Positions 1-6,331 of a stretch of 9,773 bases of DNA are shown piece by piece. The first letter of the stretch is position 1. Every line of letters begins with the position of its first letter. The DNA is from Clostridia bacterium (GTDB lineage Bacteria; Bacillota; Clostridia; UMGS1810): the NCBI GenBank assembly GCA_017503945.1, contig JAFVSB010000196.1, forward strand, positions 1-9,773, given 5' to 3'. Both the position numbers and the translations under genes were made by a program. The notes beneath the pieces are model-generated. The model did not search any database. It saw nothing but the letters and a program-made list of their open reading frames with translations, and had not been told where the DNA came from.

Positions 1-438
1 AACAAAACCTGTTTTGTTATGAATCAACCTATAATAGCCCCTCTCTCCATCTCTGCGAGTTATACACACATCCATTTTGAATTTAGTACTATTTCCATTA
101 GTAAACCATATCTGTTTAGTTGTTAATGGATATGTTGAATCACAACAATCAGGTAAATCATTTAAATTCAAAGCCTTATTAAATGCTTTTCGGACGCATT
201 CTTTAATGTGTCGGCGTTTCTCAAAATCTTCGCATCTGATTATTTCTAAATTATAGTCTAAATCCACAGGTTCATTGTTGTTCTGCATAATAAGATTTCT
301 TGCACCGCTACCAACCAAATAAAAAGTAGCCCCTATGTCATAATCTTCTTTTAAGATATGACATAAGTCCTGCATAATATCTCCGCACAAACTTCTCATA
401 TTACTAACAAACTTCTTGTCATCTAAATAGTGATACAT
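1..438 (-). CDS. Nucleotidyltransferase-fold protein, 3' end off the window
   Basis: I read 146 codons without a stop from an ATG at 438-436 to the window edge, so the C-terminus is missing. A good Shine-Dalgarno (AAGGAG, 445-450) lies 6 nt before the ATG; a second ATG at 460-458 is out of frame. The protein begins MYHYLDDKKF. It shows a pattern typical of the DNA polymerase beta-like nucleotidyltransferase superfamily: GSGARN at residues 43-48, the paired acidic motif DLD at 59-61, and a later Asp in a hydrophobic strand (KMDVCI, Asp123) that would complete the metal-binding triad. Substrate and subfamily cannot be told; candidates are antitoxin- or toxin-type transferases and small-molecule modifiers. 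It has its own promoter and operator-like palindrome, and is far more AT-rich (AGA, TTA, ATA codons) than the core genes, which suggests acquired DNA. Reading frame: very likely real; fold: fairly likely; function: unknown. Confidence 0.72.
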   Translation of the reverse strand, partial: MYHYLDDKKFVSNMRSLCGDIMQDLCHILKEDYDIGATFYLVGSGARNLIMQNNNEPVDLDYNLEIIRCEDFEKRRHIKECVRKAFNKALNLNDLPDCCDSTYPLTTKQIWFTNGNSTKFKMDVCITRRDGERGYYRLIHNKTGFV

Positions 439-444
439 ATTTTT

Positions 445-450
445 CTCCTT
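445..450 (-). promoter_or_regulatory. Ribosome-binding site of the nucleotidyltransferase gene
   Basis: On the minus strand AAGGAG stands 6 nt before the ATG at 438-436. This decides the start over the out-of-frame ATG at 460-458. Confidence 0.75.
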
Positions 451-467
451 TCGTTCCCATACCTACC

Positions 468-487
468 ATTTAGATTCAAATCTAAAT
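468..487. promoter_or_regulatory. Operator-like inverted repeat at the transcription start
   Basis: ATTTAGATT (468-476) and its exact complement AATCTAAAT (479-487) are separated by only two bases, giving a 20-bp near-perfect palindrome. It begins about 6 bp downstream of the proposed -10 box (494-499), so it would cover roughly +1 to +20 of the transcript. Such placement is typical of a repressor operator that blocks initiation or clearance. As RNA it could form at most an 8-bp AU-rich stem with a four-base loop and no U-tract, so a protein-binding DNA site is the better explanation. The cognate regulator is not in the window. Confidence 0.5.
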
Positions 488-493
488 CGCTAT

Positions 494-522
494 AGAATAC
501 ACGATTATATTGCATTTGTCAA
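494..522 (-). promoter_or_regulatory. Sigma-A-type promoter for the nucleotidyltransferase gene
   Basis: On the minus strand a perfect -35 TTGACA (517-522) is followed after 17 bp by TATTCT (494-499; 4 of 6 matches to TATAAT). Transcription would start near 487-489, leaving a leader of about 50 nt with the palindrome at 468-487 and the Shine-Dalgarno at 445-450. The -35 is also one arm of a short inverted repeat, TTGTCAA (516-522) with TTGACAA (529-535), a possible second regulator contact. Confidence 0.55.
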
Positions 523-561
523 CACTTTTTGACAATATTCGGCATAAAAGTTTTTGCCTCT

Positions 562-589
562 TGTATATCAAACTTTATGATTTTGTCAA
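562..589 (-). promoter_or_regulatory. Possible second, upstream promoter
   Basis: A second TTGACA on the minus strand (584-589) lies 16 bp before TATACA (562-567; 4 of 6 matches). It would add an upstream start site about 70 bp before the main one. The region is AT-rich, so the -10 match is weak evidence; the repeated TTGACAAA heptamer-like context at 516-522 and 584-589 is the main reason to list it. Confidence 0.25.
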
Positions 590-716
590 GTTAGGATAAA
601 AAATTAATCTACCTTTTCAAATTTTTATTTTAGTACTTTACGTATTGCATATACAAGTTCTCTGCAGTGCAATGGTAAATCTCTTTTTGATAATCTTTTG
701 TTTAATTATACCATAC
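590..716. other. AT-rich intergenic stretch, no gene recognised
   Basis: Together with the promoter region, this is part of a 329-nt gap between the ATPase stop and the nucleotidyltransferase start. It contains a 6-bp inverted repeat, ATTGCA (644-649) with TGCAAT (about 20 nt apart), and a stop-bounded 26-codon minus-strand phrase ending RELVYAIRKVLK at a TAA (625-627). That phrase has no ATG/GTG start and no ribosome-binding site. No tRNA or other RNA gene is visible. Confidence 0.4.
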
Positions 717-753
717 AAAAAATACTGCCGCAAGATTTGCGGCAGTATTTTTT
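717..753 (-). terminator. Strong intrinsic terminator after the ATPase gene
   Basis: A perfect 17-bp inverted repeat (717-733 and 737-753) with a 3-nt loop has a GC-rich core (ACTGCCGCAA) and flanking A and T runs. On the minus strand it lies 14 nt after the TAA of the ATPase gene and ends in a run of six T. Because A and T runs flank both sides it could also stop plus-strand transcription, and it insulates the AT-rich left edge from the core genes. Confidence 0.93.
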
Positions 754-767
754 TGATTAGTTATAAA

Positions 768-1880
768 TTAGTTGAGAATAGCAACTTCTGTGTCTTTGTC
801 GAAGAGATGAATCTTGTTCATATCTACGCCGATTTTGATTGTATCGTCAACAGATGCTGTGCTTCTGGGATCAACTCTTGCAGTGAAGTTGTTGTCACCA
901 ACTTTGAGGTAGAGATATGTTTCTGCACCCATGAGCTCGGTAACTTCAACATGTGCAGTGATTGTAGCATCGGGATTGAGAGCAAGGAAAGATTCTTCGT
1001 CGTGAAGATCTTCAGGTCTGATACCGAAGATAACTTCTTTGCCGATGCAATCTGCATCTTTAACCTTGGCAGCAACGCCTTCGGGAAGCTTGATGGAGTT
1101 GCCTGCAAAGTTTAAGTATACTGCGCCGTCTTTTTCTGCAACGGTGCATGTAGCAAAGTTCATCTGAGGACTTCCGATGAAGCCTGCAACGAACATGTTA
1201 ACGGGTTTGTTGTAAAGGTTGATGGGGGAATCGATCTGCTGAACGAAACCATCTTTCATAACAACGATTCTTGTACCCATTGTCATAGCTTCTGTCTGGT
1301 CATGGGTTACATAGATGAATGTTGTCTGGAGTTTGTGATGGAGCTTGGAGATTTCAGTTCTCATCTGAACTCTGAGCTTAGCATCAAGGTTGGAGAGAGG
1401 TTCGTCCATGAGGAATACCTTAGGTTCACGAACGATTGCACGACCAAGAGCAACACGCTGTCTCTGACCACCGGAAAGAGCAGCAGGTTTTCTGTCGAGA
1501 AGATGCTCGATGTCGAGAATCTTGGCAGCTTCGGTAACACGCTGTCTGATTTCTTCTTTGGGGAGCTTTCTGAGCTTAAGAGCGAAAGCCATGTTTTCAA
1601 ATACGGTCATGTGAGGATAGAGAGCATAGTTCTGGAAAACCATTGCAATGTCTCTGTCCTTCGGAGCTACATCATTAACTAATTTATCTCCGATATATAA
1701 TTCACCGTCACTGATTTCTTCAAGACCTGCGATCATTCTGAGAGTTGTAGATTTACCGCAGCCTGAAGGACCAACAAGAACGATAAACTCCTTGTCTGCA
1801 ATGTCAAGACAAAAATCAGAAACAGCAGTAACGCCGCCTGCATATGTCTTATAAATGTGTTGCAAATTTAAACTTGCCAT
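768..1880 (-). CDS. msmK: MalK/MsmK/UgpC-type ABC transporter ATP-binding protein
   Basis: A 370-residue ATPase that would power carbohydrate import by binding the cytoplasmic face of permease pairs. All nucleotide-binding motifs are intact: Walker A GPSGCGKST (37-45), Q-loop Gln83, signature LSGGQ (135-139), Walker B VFLMDE (155-160), D-loop SNLD (163-166) and switch His193. From about 235 follows the MalK-type regulatory/TOBE region, with IGSPQMN (235-241) and GIRPEDL (286-292) typical of the CUT1 sugar-transporter family. Length matches the family. The start is supported by a full AGGAGG (1889-1894) 8 nt before the ATG. No permease or binding protein is next to it; it is a single-gene unit between its own -10 box and a strong terminator. 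Known lone ATPases of this kind (MsmX, MsmK) serve several sugar transporters, which is my inference here. Symbol is by family resemblance; msmX or ugpC would fit equally. Confidence 0.95.
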   Translation of the reverse strand: MASLNLQHIYKTYAGGVTAVSDFCLDIADKEFIVLVGPSGCGKSTTLRMIAGLEEISDGELYIGDKLVNDVAPKDRDIAMVFQNYALYPHMTVFENMAFALKLRKLPKEEIRQRVTEAAKILDIEHLLDRKPAALSGGQRQRVALGRAIVREPKVFLMDEPLSNLDAKLRVQMRTEISKLHHKLQTTFIYVTHDQTEAMTMGTRIVVMKDGFVQQIDSPINLYNKPVNMFVAGFIGSPQMNFATCTVAEKDGAVYLNFAGNSIKLPEGVAAKVKDADCIGKEVIFGIRPEDLHDEESFLALNPDATITAHVEVTELMGAETYLYLKVGDNNFTARVDPRSTASVDDTIKIGVDMNKIHLFDKDTEVAILN

Positions 1881-1888
1881 TTTAATGA

Positions 1889-1922
1889 CCTCCTAAATAC
1901 CTACTTTCATGTTCTGATTATA
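1889..1922 (-). promoter_or_regulatory. -10 box and Shine-Dalgarno of the ATPase gene
   Basis: A perfect -10 TATAAT on the minus strand (1917-1922) lies about 37 bp upstream of the ATG; AGGAGG at 1889-1894 is the ribosome-binding site. The -35 position (about 1940-1945) is only an A-run, so the promoter may rely on an activator or on upstream A-tracts. No cre-like catabolite site was recognised nearby. Confidence 0.5.
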
Positions 1923-2194
1923 CTATAACATAAATCCGATTTTTTTGCTAATGGGTAATTTCACAAATTTATTTTGAATATTTGGTTAGATTGCATAAAA
2001 CACCCAAATTAGGTCACCACCAACCGCGCAAACACTGAGTTCAATATACTTTTTGCACAAATAGCGAGACCCTTTTTTGATGATTATGCAAAAATATGTC
2101 CATTCTTTTTTGTGATGTAAAAATTCAAAATAAAAGTTTGTAATTTGTGCACAAAAGGGCGCAAAAACACGAGCGAAAATTTGGTCTTGACAAA
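1923..2194. other. AT-rich intergenic region between tex and the ATPase gene
   Basis: No credible gene is seen. There is no clear GC-rich terminator after the tex stop, which is unusual given the strong terminators elsewhere in the window. The stretch contains a perfect 12-bp palindrome TTTGTGCACAAA (2144-2155), a related TTTTGCACAAA (2051-2061), and two similar T-run patches (CTTTTTTGATG near 2073 and CTTTTTTGTGATG near 2105). These could be regulator sites or chance in AT-rich DNA. Confidence 0.35.
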
Positions 2195-4339
2195 TCAGAC
2201 ATCCTTCATTGTGAGGGAGATGCGCTTCTTTTTCAGGTCAACATCGAGTATCTTCACCTTCACAACATCCCCTACCGAGAGAACATCTATTGGGTGCTTG
2301 ATGAATTTGTTGCTTATCTGAGATATGTGCACCAAGCCATCCTGATGGACTCCGATGTCAACAAAAGCACCAAAATCTATCACATTTCGCACAGTGCCCG
2401 ACATAACCATGCCGGCCCTCAGGTCTTCTATGCTCATGACATCCTCCATAAGCACAGGCTTTGGCATTTCATCGCGAGGGTCTCTGCCCGGCTTGAGAAG
2501 TGAATCGACTATGTCATCCACCGTGGGCTTGCCCACATTGTGGCAGGTGCAGAAAGCATCAAGGTCTATGTTTTTCATGCGCAGTTTGATGTCGGTGAGA
2601 TTGCCACCCATCACATCATCGCTGCTATAGCCCAAAAGCTCAACAAGTGCCATTGCAGCATCATAGCTTTCGGGGTGCACAGAGGTGTTGTCGAGAAATT
2701 CATCGCCGCCCGCAATGCGCAAAAATCCGGCACACTGAGTAAATGCCTTGGAGCCAAGCTTGGCCACCTTGAGAAGCTGCTTGCGGTTTGAAAACTTGCC
2801 GTTTTCCTCACGATATTTGACAATGTTTTTGGCTATGGGCGATGAGATGCCTGCTATGTATGAAAGTAGCGGTGCAGATGCGGTGTTGAGGTCTACACCC
2901 ACACTGTTTACACAGTTTTCCACCACGCCGCCGAGAGCTTCGCTGAGGCGTTTTTGATTCATATCGTGCTGATATTGACCCACTCCAATTGATTTGGGGT
3001 CGATTTTTACCAGCTCAGCAAGAGGATCCTGCACGCGGCGGGCAATTGAAGCTGCACTTCGCTGCTCAACAGTGAAATCCGGAAACTCCTCGGCTGCAAG
3101 CTTGGATGCTGAATACACCGATGCTCCCGCTTCGCTCACCATCATATAATACACCTTGGTGTCGAGCTCTTTGAGAATGGAAGATATGAAAATTTCAGAT
3201 TCTTTTGAGGCAGTGCCGTTGCCGATGGCAATGAGCTCTACCCCATGTTTGGCAATGAGAGATTTAACATATGCACTGCTCTTTTGCTTGTCGTGATGGT
3301 CAAGGGTGCAAAAGATTACCCCCGTGTCGCACACCTTGCCTGTTTCGTCTACCACGGCAAGCTTACAGCCTGTGCGATAGCCGGGGTCAAGGCCAAGCAC
3401 TGTTTTGCCCTTCATGGGCGGCTGCATAAGAAGCTGATGCAGATTTTTGGAAAAAAGCTTTATTGCCTGCTCGCCAGCATCTTCGGTGAGCAGGTTTCGG
3501 ATTTCACGCTCGATTGACGGCTTGATAAGGCGCTTGTATGAATCGGCAACAGCGTCTTTCATTATCTGTTCAAAAATTGAGCTTCTCACAATCTCTCCAA
3601 ATAGGAAGTTCAAAATAAGCTCGTCATCTATGTCTATGGATGCTGTGAGCATTTTTTCATTTTCGCCGCGATTGATAGCAAGCACTCTGTGGCCTGCTAT
3701 TTTTTTGACGCTCTCGGAAAAATCATAATACATGGCGTACACGCTGTCCTCTTCGGTGGCAGCTTTGGCAGACACAATACCATGGTCAAAGGTGAGCGCG
3801 CGAATTTTTTTGCGGTAGTCGGCATTATCTGACACCAACTCTGCAATGATGTCCATGGCACCTGCAACGGCATCATCTGCAGTGAGCACTTCTTTTTCTT
3901 CGTTTATGTATTCTACAGCAAAATCATAGGGATTGCCGCTTTGCTCTGATTGCAAAAATATAAGATTGGCAAGAGGCTCAAGGCCTTTTTCTTTGGCAAT
4001 GGTGGCACGGGTGCGTCTTTTTGGGCGAAATGGGCGATAGATATCTTCAAGCTCCTGAAGCACTGTTGCTGCTTCGATTTTGGCTTTGAGCTCATCTGTG
4101 AGATTGCCTTGCTCATCGATTAAGCGCATCACCTCTTCGCGCCTTTCATCGAGAGAACGAAGATATGTGAGTCTGTCAAAAAGGCGGCGGAGAATCTCGT
4201 CATCGAGTGAGCCTGTGACCTCTTTGCGGTAACGCGCTATAAAGGGAATTGTGTTGCCGTCATCGATGAGTGCTACTGTGTCGGCAACTTGTTTTTGCCT
4301 GAGGCCGAGTTCATCGGCAAGTGTTTTTATTATATCCAT
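2195..4339 (-). CDS. tex: Tex family S1 RNA-binding protein
   Basis: A 714-residue cytoplasmic protein of the Tex/Spt6-like family, associated in other bacteria with RNA binding, transcription fidelity and stress or toxin expression. Domain order is standard: helical N-terminal region with the family motif IPFIARYRKEVTGSLDD (31-47) and YRPFRPKRRTRA (101-112); a YqgF/RNase H-like domain starting at GLDPGYRTGCKLAVVD (316-331); helix-hairpin-helix region with SVGVDLNTAS (479-488) and GISSPIAKNIV (497-507); and a C-terminal S1 domain (about 642-714: GTVRNVIDFGAFVDIG, DGLVHISQIS, KKKRISLTMKDV). Length is normal and no key segment is missing. The ATG follows AGGAGAG (4347-4353) with 7 nt spacing; that Shine-Dalgarno overlaps the rsuA stop, so translation of the two is probably coupled. 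It is the last gene of the folC-rsuA-tex unit. Confidence 0.97.
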   Translation of the reverse strand: MDIIKTLADELGLRQKQVADTVALIDDGNTIPFIARYRKEVTGSLDDEILRRLFDRLTYLRSLDERREEVMRLIDEQGNLTDELKAKIEAATVLQELEDIYRPFRPKRRTRATIAKEKGLEPLANLIFLQSEQSGNPYDFAVEYINEEKEVLTADDAVAGAMDIIAELVSDNADYRKKIRALTFDHGIVSAKAATEEDSVYAMYYDFSESVKKIAGHRVLAINRGENEKMLTASIDIDDELILNFLFGEIVRSSIFEQIMKDAVADSYKRLIKPSIEREIRNLLTEDAGEQAIKLFSKNLHQLLMQPPMKGKTVLGLDPGYRTGCKLAVVDETGKVCDTGVIFCTLDHHDKQKSSAYVKSLIAKHGVELIAIGNGTASKESEIFISSILKELDTKVYYMMVSEAGASVYSASKLAAEEFPDFTVEQRSAASIARRVQDPLAELVKIDPKSIGVGQYQHDMNQKRLSEALGGVVENCVNSVGVDLNTASAPLLSYIAGISSPIAKNIVKYREENGKFSNRKQLLKVAKLGSKAFTQCAGFLRIAGGDEFLDNTSVHPESYDAAMALVELLGYSSDDVMGGNLTDIKLRMKNIDLDAFCTCHNVGKPTVDDIVDSLLKPGRDPRDEMPKPVLMEDVMSIEDLRAGMVMSGTVRNVIDFGAFVDIGVHQDGLVHISQISNKFIKHPIDVLSVGDVVKVKILDVDLKKKRISLTMKDV

Positions 4340-4351
4340 TGGTCTACTCTC

Positions 4352-5056
4352 CTATGTATCCATCAGTTTTTGCAGTTCTTCATCGGTAAGCAGTCGGCAT
4401 TCTCCCTCGGGTAAAGACTCATCGAGGGTCAAGCTGCCCATTGATATGCGCTTTAAGTATATGACCTCGTTGCCGATTGATTCATACATTCTCTTGACCT
4501 GATGGAATTTGCCCTCACAGATTGTGACGAGCGATTCATTGGTGCCGCCCTCGAGCGGCACAAGCTTTGCAGGCATTGTGGTAAAATCACCAAGGTCGAT
4601 GCCCTGAGAAAAGATGTGAATATCCGAGTCGGTCACAGGCTTTTTGCTGCGCACGAAATATGTCTTTGGTACATGCGATTTTGGCGAAAGCAGCCTGTGG
4701 GCAAGGTCGCCGTCATTGGTGAGAAGAAGCAGGCCGTGAGTGTCGATATCGAGCCTGCCCACGGGGAATGGCTCATAGTGGGCATATTGGCTCGGCACAA
4801 GCTCTGTGACAACGCTGTAGTGCTTATCGAAAGTGGCGCTGATGTATCCGTCGGGCTTATTGAGCATGAGATAGACATATTTTGAATAGACTATTTTCTC
4901 TCCTGAAAGGGTTATTTCGTCACATGCTTCATCCACATGAAAGCCCGCATCACGCACTACCTTGCCATTGCACAAGACCATGCCCTTTTTGATGAATTGT
5001 TTTATTTCCTTGCGACCCCACGAGGTACTGTTGGCAATAAGCTTGTCTATTCTCAA
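4352..5056 (-). CDS. rsuA: Small-subunit rRNA pseudouridine synthase (RsuA family)
   Basis: A 234-residue protein with an N-terminal S4 RNA-binding domain (about 1-58, starting RIDKLIANS) and the RluB/RsuA-type catalytic domain. The catalytic Asp is Asp103 in GRLDIDTHGLLLLTNDG (100-116), and KTYFV (131-135) and EGKFHQVKRM (181-190) are family motifs. The last motif reads FHQVKRM, as in RsuA (uridine 516 of 16S rRNA in E. coli), rather than the NRQVRRM of RluB, so I favour the 16S enzyme. The start is TTG (5056-5054), not ATG: it sits just behind GAGGTGAT (about 5060-5067), and no in-frame ATG lies nearby. The TTG overlaps the folC TGA as TTGA, which implies translational coupling. Cytoplasmic, acting on assembling 30S subunits. 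Confidence 0.93.
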   Translation of the reverse strand: MRIDKLIANSTSWGRKEIKQFIKKGMVLCNGKVVRDAGFHVDEACDEITLSGEKIVYSKYVYLMLNKPDGYISATFDKHYSVVTELVPSQYAHYEPFPVGRLDIDTHGLLLLTNDGDLAHRLLSPKSHVPKTYFVRSKKPVTDSDIHIFSQGIDLGDFTTMPAKLVPLEGGTNESLVTICEGKFHQVKRMYESIGNEVIYLKRISMGSLTLDESLPEGECRLLTDEELQKLMDT

Positions 5057-6273
5057 ATCATCACCTCTTTATACATATATAATGAACCTATCACAAACAC
5101 GGTGTCGGCATTTGCTTTTGCTTTTTCAAGTGCCGCGCGGATGTTGTCAAATTCTTTGGCTCTAAAACCAAGAGAGCGTGCACACTCGGCAAGTGCCCCA
5201 GCTGATTCACTGCGGGGATTTGAAAGCACGGGGGTTGTGTAGATCTCAAAATTGCGGCTATTAAGCTTATCAAGAAAGCCAAGCGCGCGTTTATAGTCTT
5301 TGTCGGCCATGAAGCCTGCGGCAAAGATTATTTTGCCTTTTATATCAGCTTGATTTATAGTATGAACCAGACTCATGATTGCATCGGGATTGTGAGCCCC
5401 GTCGAAATACACATTATCGTCTATGCGCTCCAGCCTTGCTCTATTGCGGGCATGCTCAAGCGCATATTTTATACATTCAACTCCTGCACCCATATGAGAG
5501 AGCACTGCAGCTGCCAAAGATGCATTGGTTCTCTGGTGAATGCCTGCAAGCGACAGCCTTGCACTTTCATTGCCAAGCTCAACAACCTGGTGCATGCCAT
5601 CGGGCGGCAAAGATGGCAGCAGCTCTACCACCCTGAATGGTCTGTCGCCTGCTAAAGCGCGGGCGGTGTCAATGACATCAGAGCTTTGATCGGCAATAAA
5701 AACGCTTGAGCTTTTTTTGAAGATGGCGCATTTGTTGGCAGCGATTTCGGGCACAGTGCTGCCAAGGTATGCCTCATGGTCTAAAGATACATTGGTGATA
5801 ACACTGACCGCTGAGTCCCCTATTGCATTGGTAGCATCGCCAAGACCGCCCATGCCGCACTCTATCACTGCATGAGTGCAGCCTTGATTTGCAAAATAGC
5901 AAAGCGCTGCTGCAAAGTTAATTTCAAACTGTGAAGGCGGCTTGCCACATTGGGCTTCAACCTCGCTGCAAAGCGGAGCAAGATATTCATAGAGAGAGTC
6001 AAGCTCAGCGCTTGTGATGCTTTGGGAATTGATGCTTATGGTGTCGGTCACATCAAAAAGCTCGGGCGATGAGAACCTGCCGCACTTTTTGCCGTCAAAG
6101 GCAAGCCCCTCGCAGATGAAACTGCACACAGAGCCCTTGCCGTTGGTGCCTGCCACATGGACAATTTCAAGCTTCGAATCGGGATTGCCGCACCTTTCAA
6201 GAAGTGCTTTTACCCTATCAAGTTCAAGGCATATAGTATTTTGATAACTTTTGGCATATGATTTAAAATTCAT
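5053..6273 (-). CDS. folC: Folylpolyglutamate synthase / dihydrofolate synthase
   Basis: A 406-residue Mur-ligase-type enzyme that adds glutamate to folates using ATP, and in many bacteria also makes dihydrofolate from dihydropteroate. Visible motifs: P-loop HVAGTNGKGSVCSF (39-52), SSPELFD (68-74, equivalent of TSPHL), ECGMGGLGDATN (138-149), SLDHEAYLG (163-171), the Lys181 position in ANKCAIFK, and the C-domain motif FDGAHNPDA (290-298). The GG-x-x-DATN loop reads GGLGDATN where many bifunctional enzymes have GGRLDATN, and TSPHL has Glu for His; whether the dihydrofolate synthase activity is kept cannot be decided by eye. The ATG follows AAAGGA (6282-6287) at 8 nt spacing, and a near-consensus promoter lies just upstream inside the end of the carboxypeptidase gene. 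First gene of folC-rsuA-tex. Confidence 0.95.
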   Translation of the reverse strand: MNFKSYAKSYQNTICLELDRVKALLERCGNPDSKLEIVHVAGTNGKGSVCSFICEGLAFDGKKCGRFSSPELFDVTDTISINSQSITSAELDSLYEYLAPLCSEVEAQCGKPPSQFEINFAAALCYFANQGCTHAVIECGMGGLGDATNAIGDSAVSVITNVSLDHEAYLGSTVPEIAANKCAIFKKSSSVFIADQSSDVIDTARALAGDRPFRVVELLPSLPPDGMHQVVELGNESARLSLAGIHQRTNASLAAAVLSHMGAGVECIKYALEHARNRARLERIDDNVYFDGAHNPDAIMSLVHTINQADIKGKIIFAAGFMADKDYKRALGFLDKLNSRNFEIYTTPVLSNPRSESAGALAECARSLGFRAKEFDNIRAALEKAKANADTVFVIGSLYMYKEVMI

Positions 6274-6302
6274 TGATATGTTCCTTTGTATTTAATAGAT
6301 TA

Positions 6303-6331
6303 ATTATACAACTTTTACGAAAAAGTGTAAA
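6303..6331 (-). promoter_or_regulatory. Near-consensus sigma-A promoter of folC-rsuA-tex
   Basis: On the minus strand TTTACA (6326-6331; 5 of 6 matches to TTGACA), a 17-bp spacer and a perfect TATAAT (6303-6308). The -35 and most of the spacer lie inside the last codons of the carboxypeptidase gene, whose TAA is 6315-6317. The predicted start is about 20 nt upstream of the folC ATG (6273), giving a very short leader. No terminator separates the two genes. Confidence 0.75.

Noticed and set aside
516..535. TTGTCAA/TTGACAA inverted repeat as a plus-strand promoter
   Set aside because: The plus-strand TTGACA at 529-534 has no -10-like sequence 16-18 bp downstream and no gene to drive; it is better explained as part of the minus-strand promoter region.
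644..676. ATTGCA/TGCAAT inverted repeat with CTGCAG inside, as a small RNA or attachment site
   Set aside because: The arms are only 6 bp with a 20-nt loop, and no partner repeat or RNA features are visible.
625..705. 26-codon minus-strand phrase ending RELVYAIRKVLK with a TAA
   Set aside because: It reads like the tail of a real protein and might be a gene remnant, but it has no start codon except an internal TTG, no ribosome-binding site and is short enough to occur by chance.
645..1115. Long open frame on the plus strand opposite the ATPase gene's 3' end
   Set aside because: It is antisense to conserved MalK regulatory-domain coding sequence, begins in the terminator region without a Shine-Dalgarno, and its protein is cysteine-rich without family features. 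It is a shadow of the real gene.
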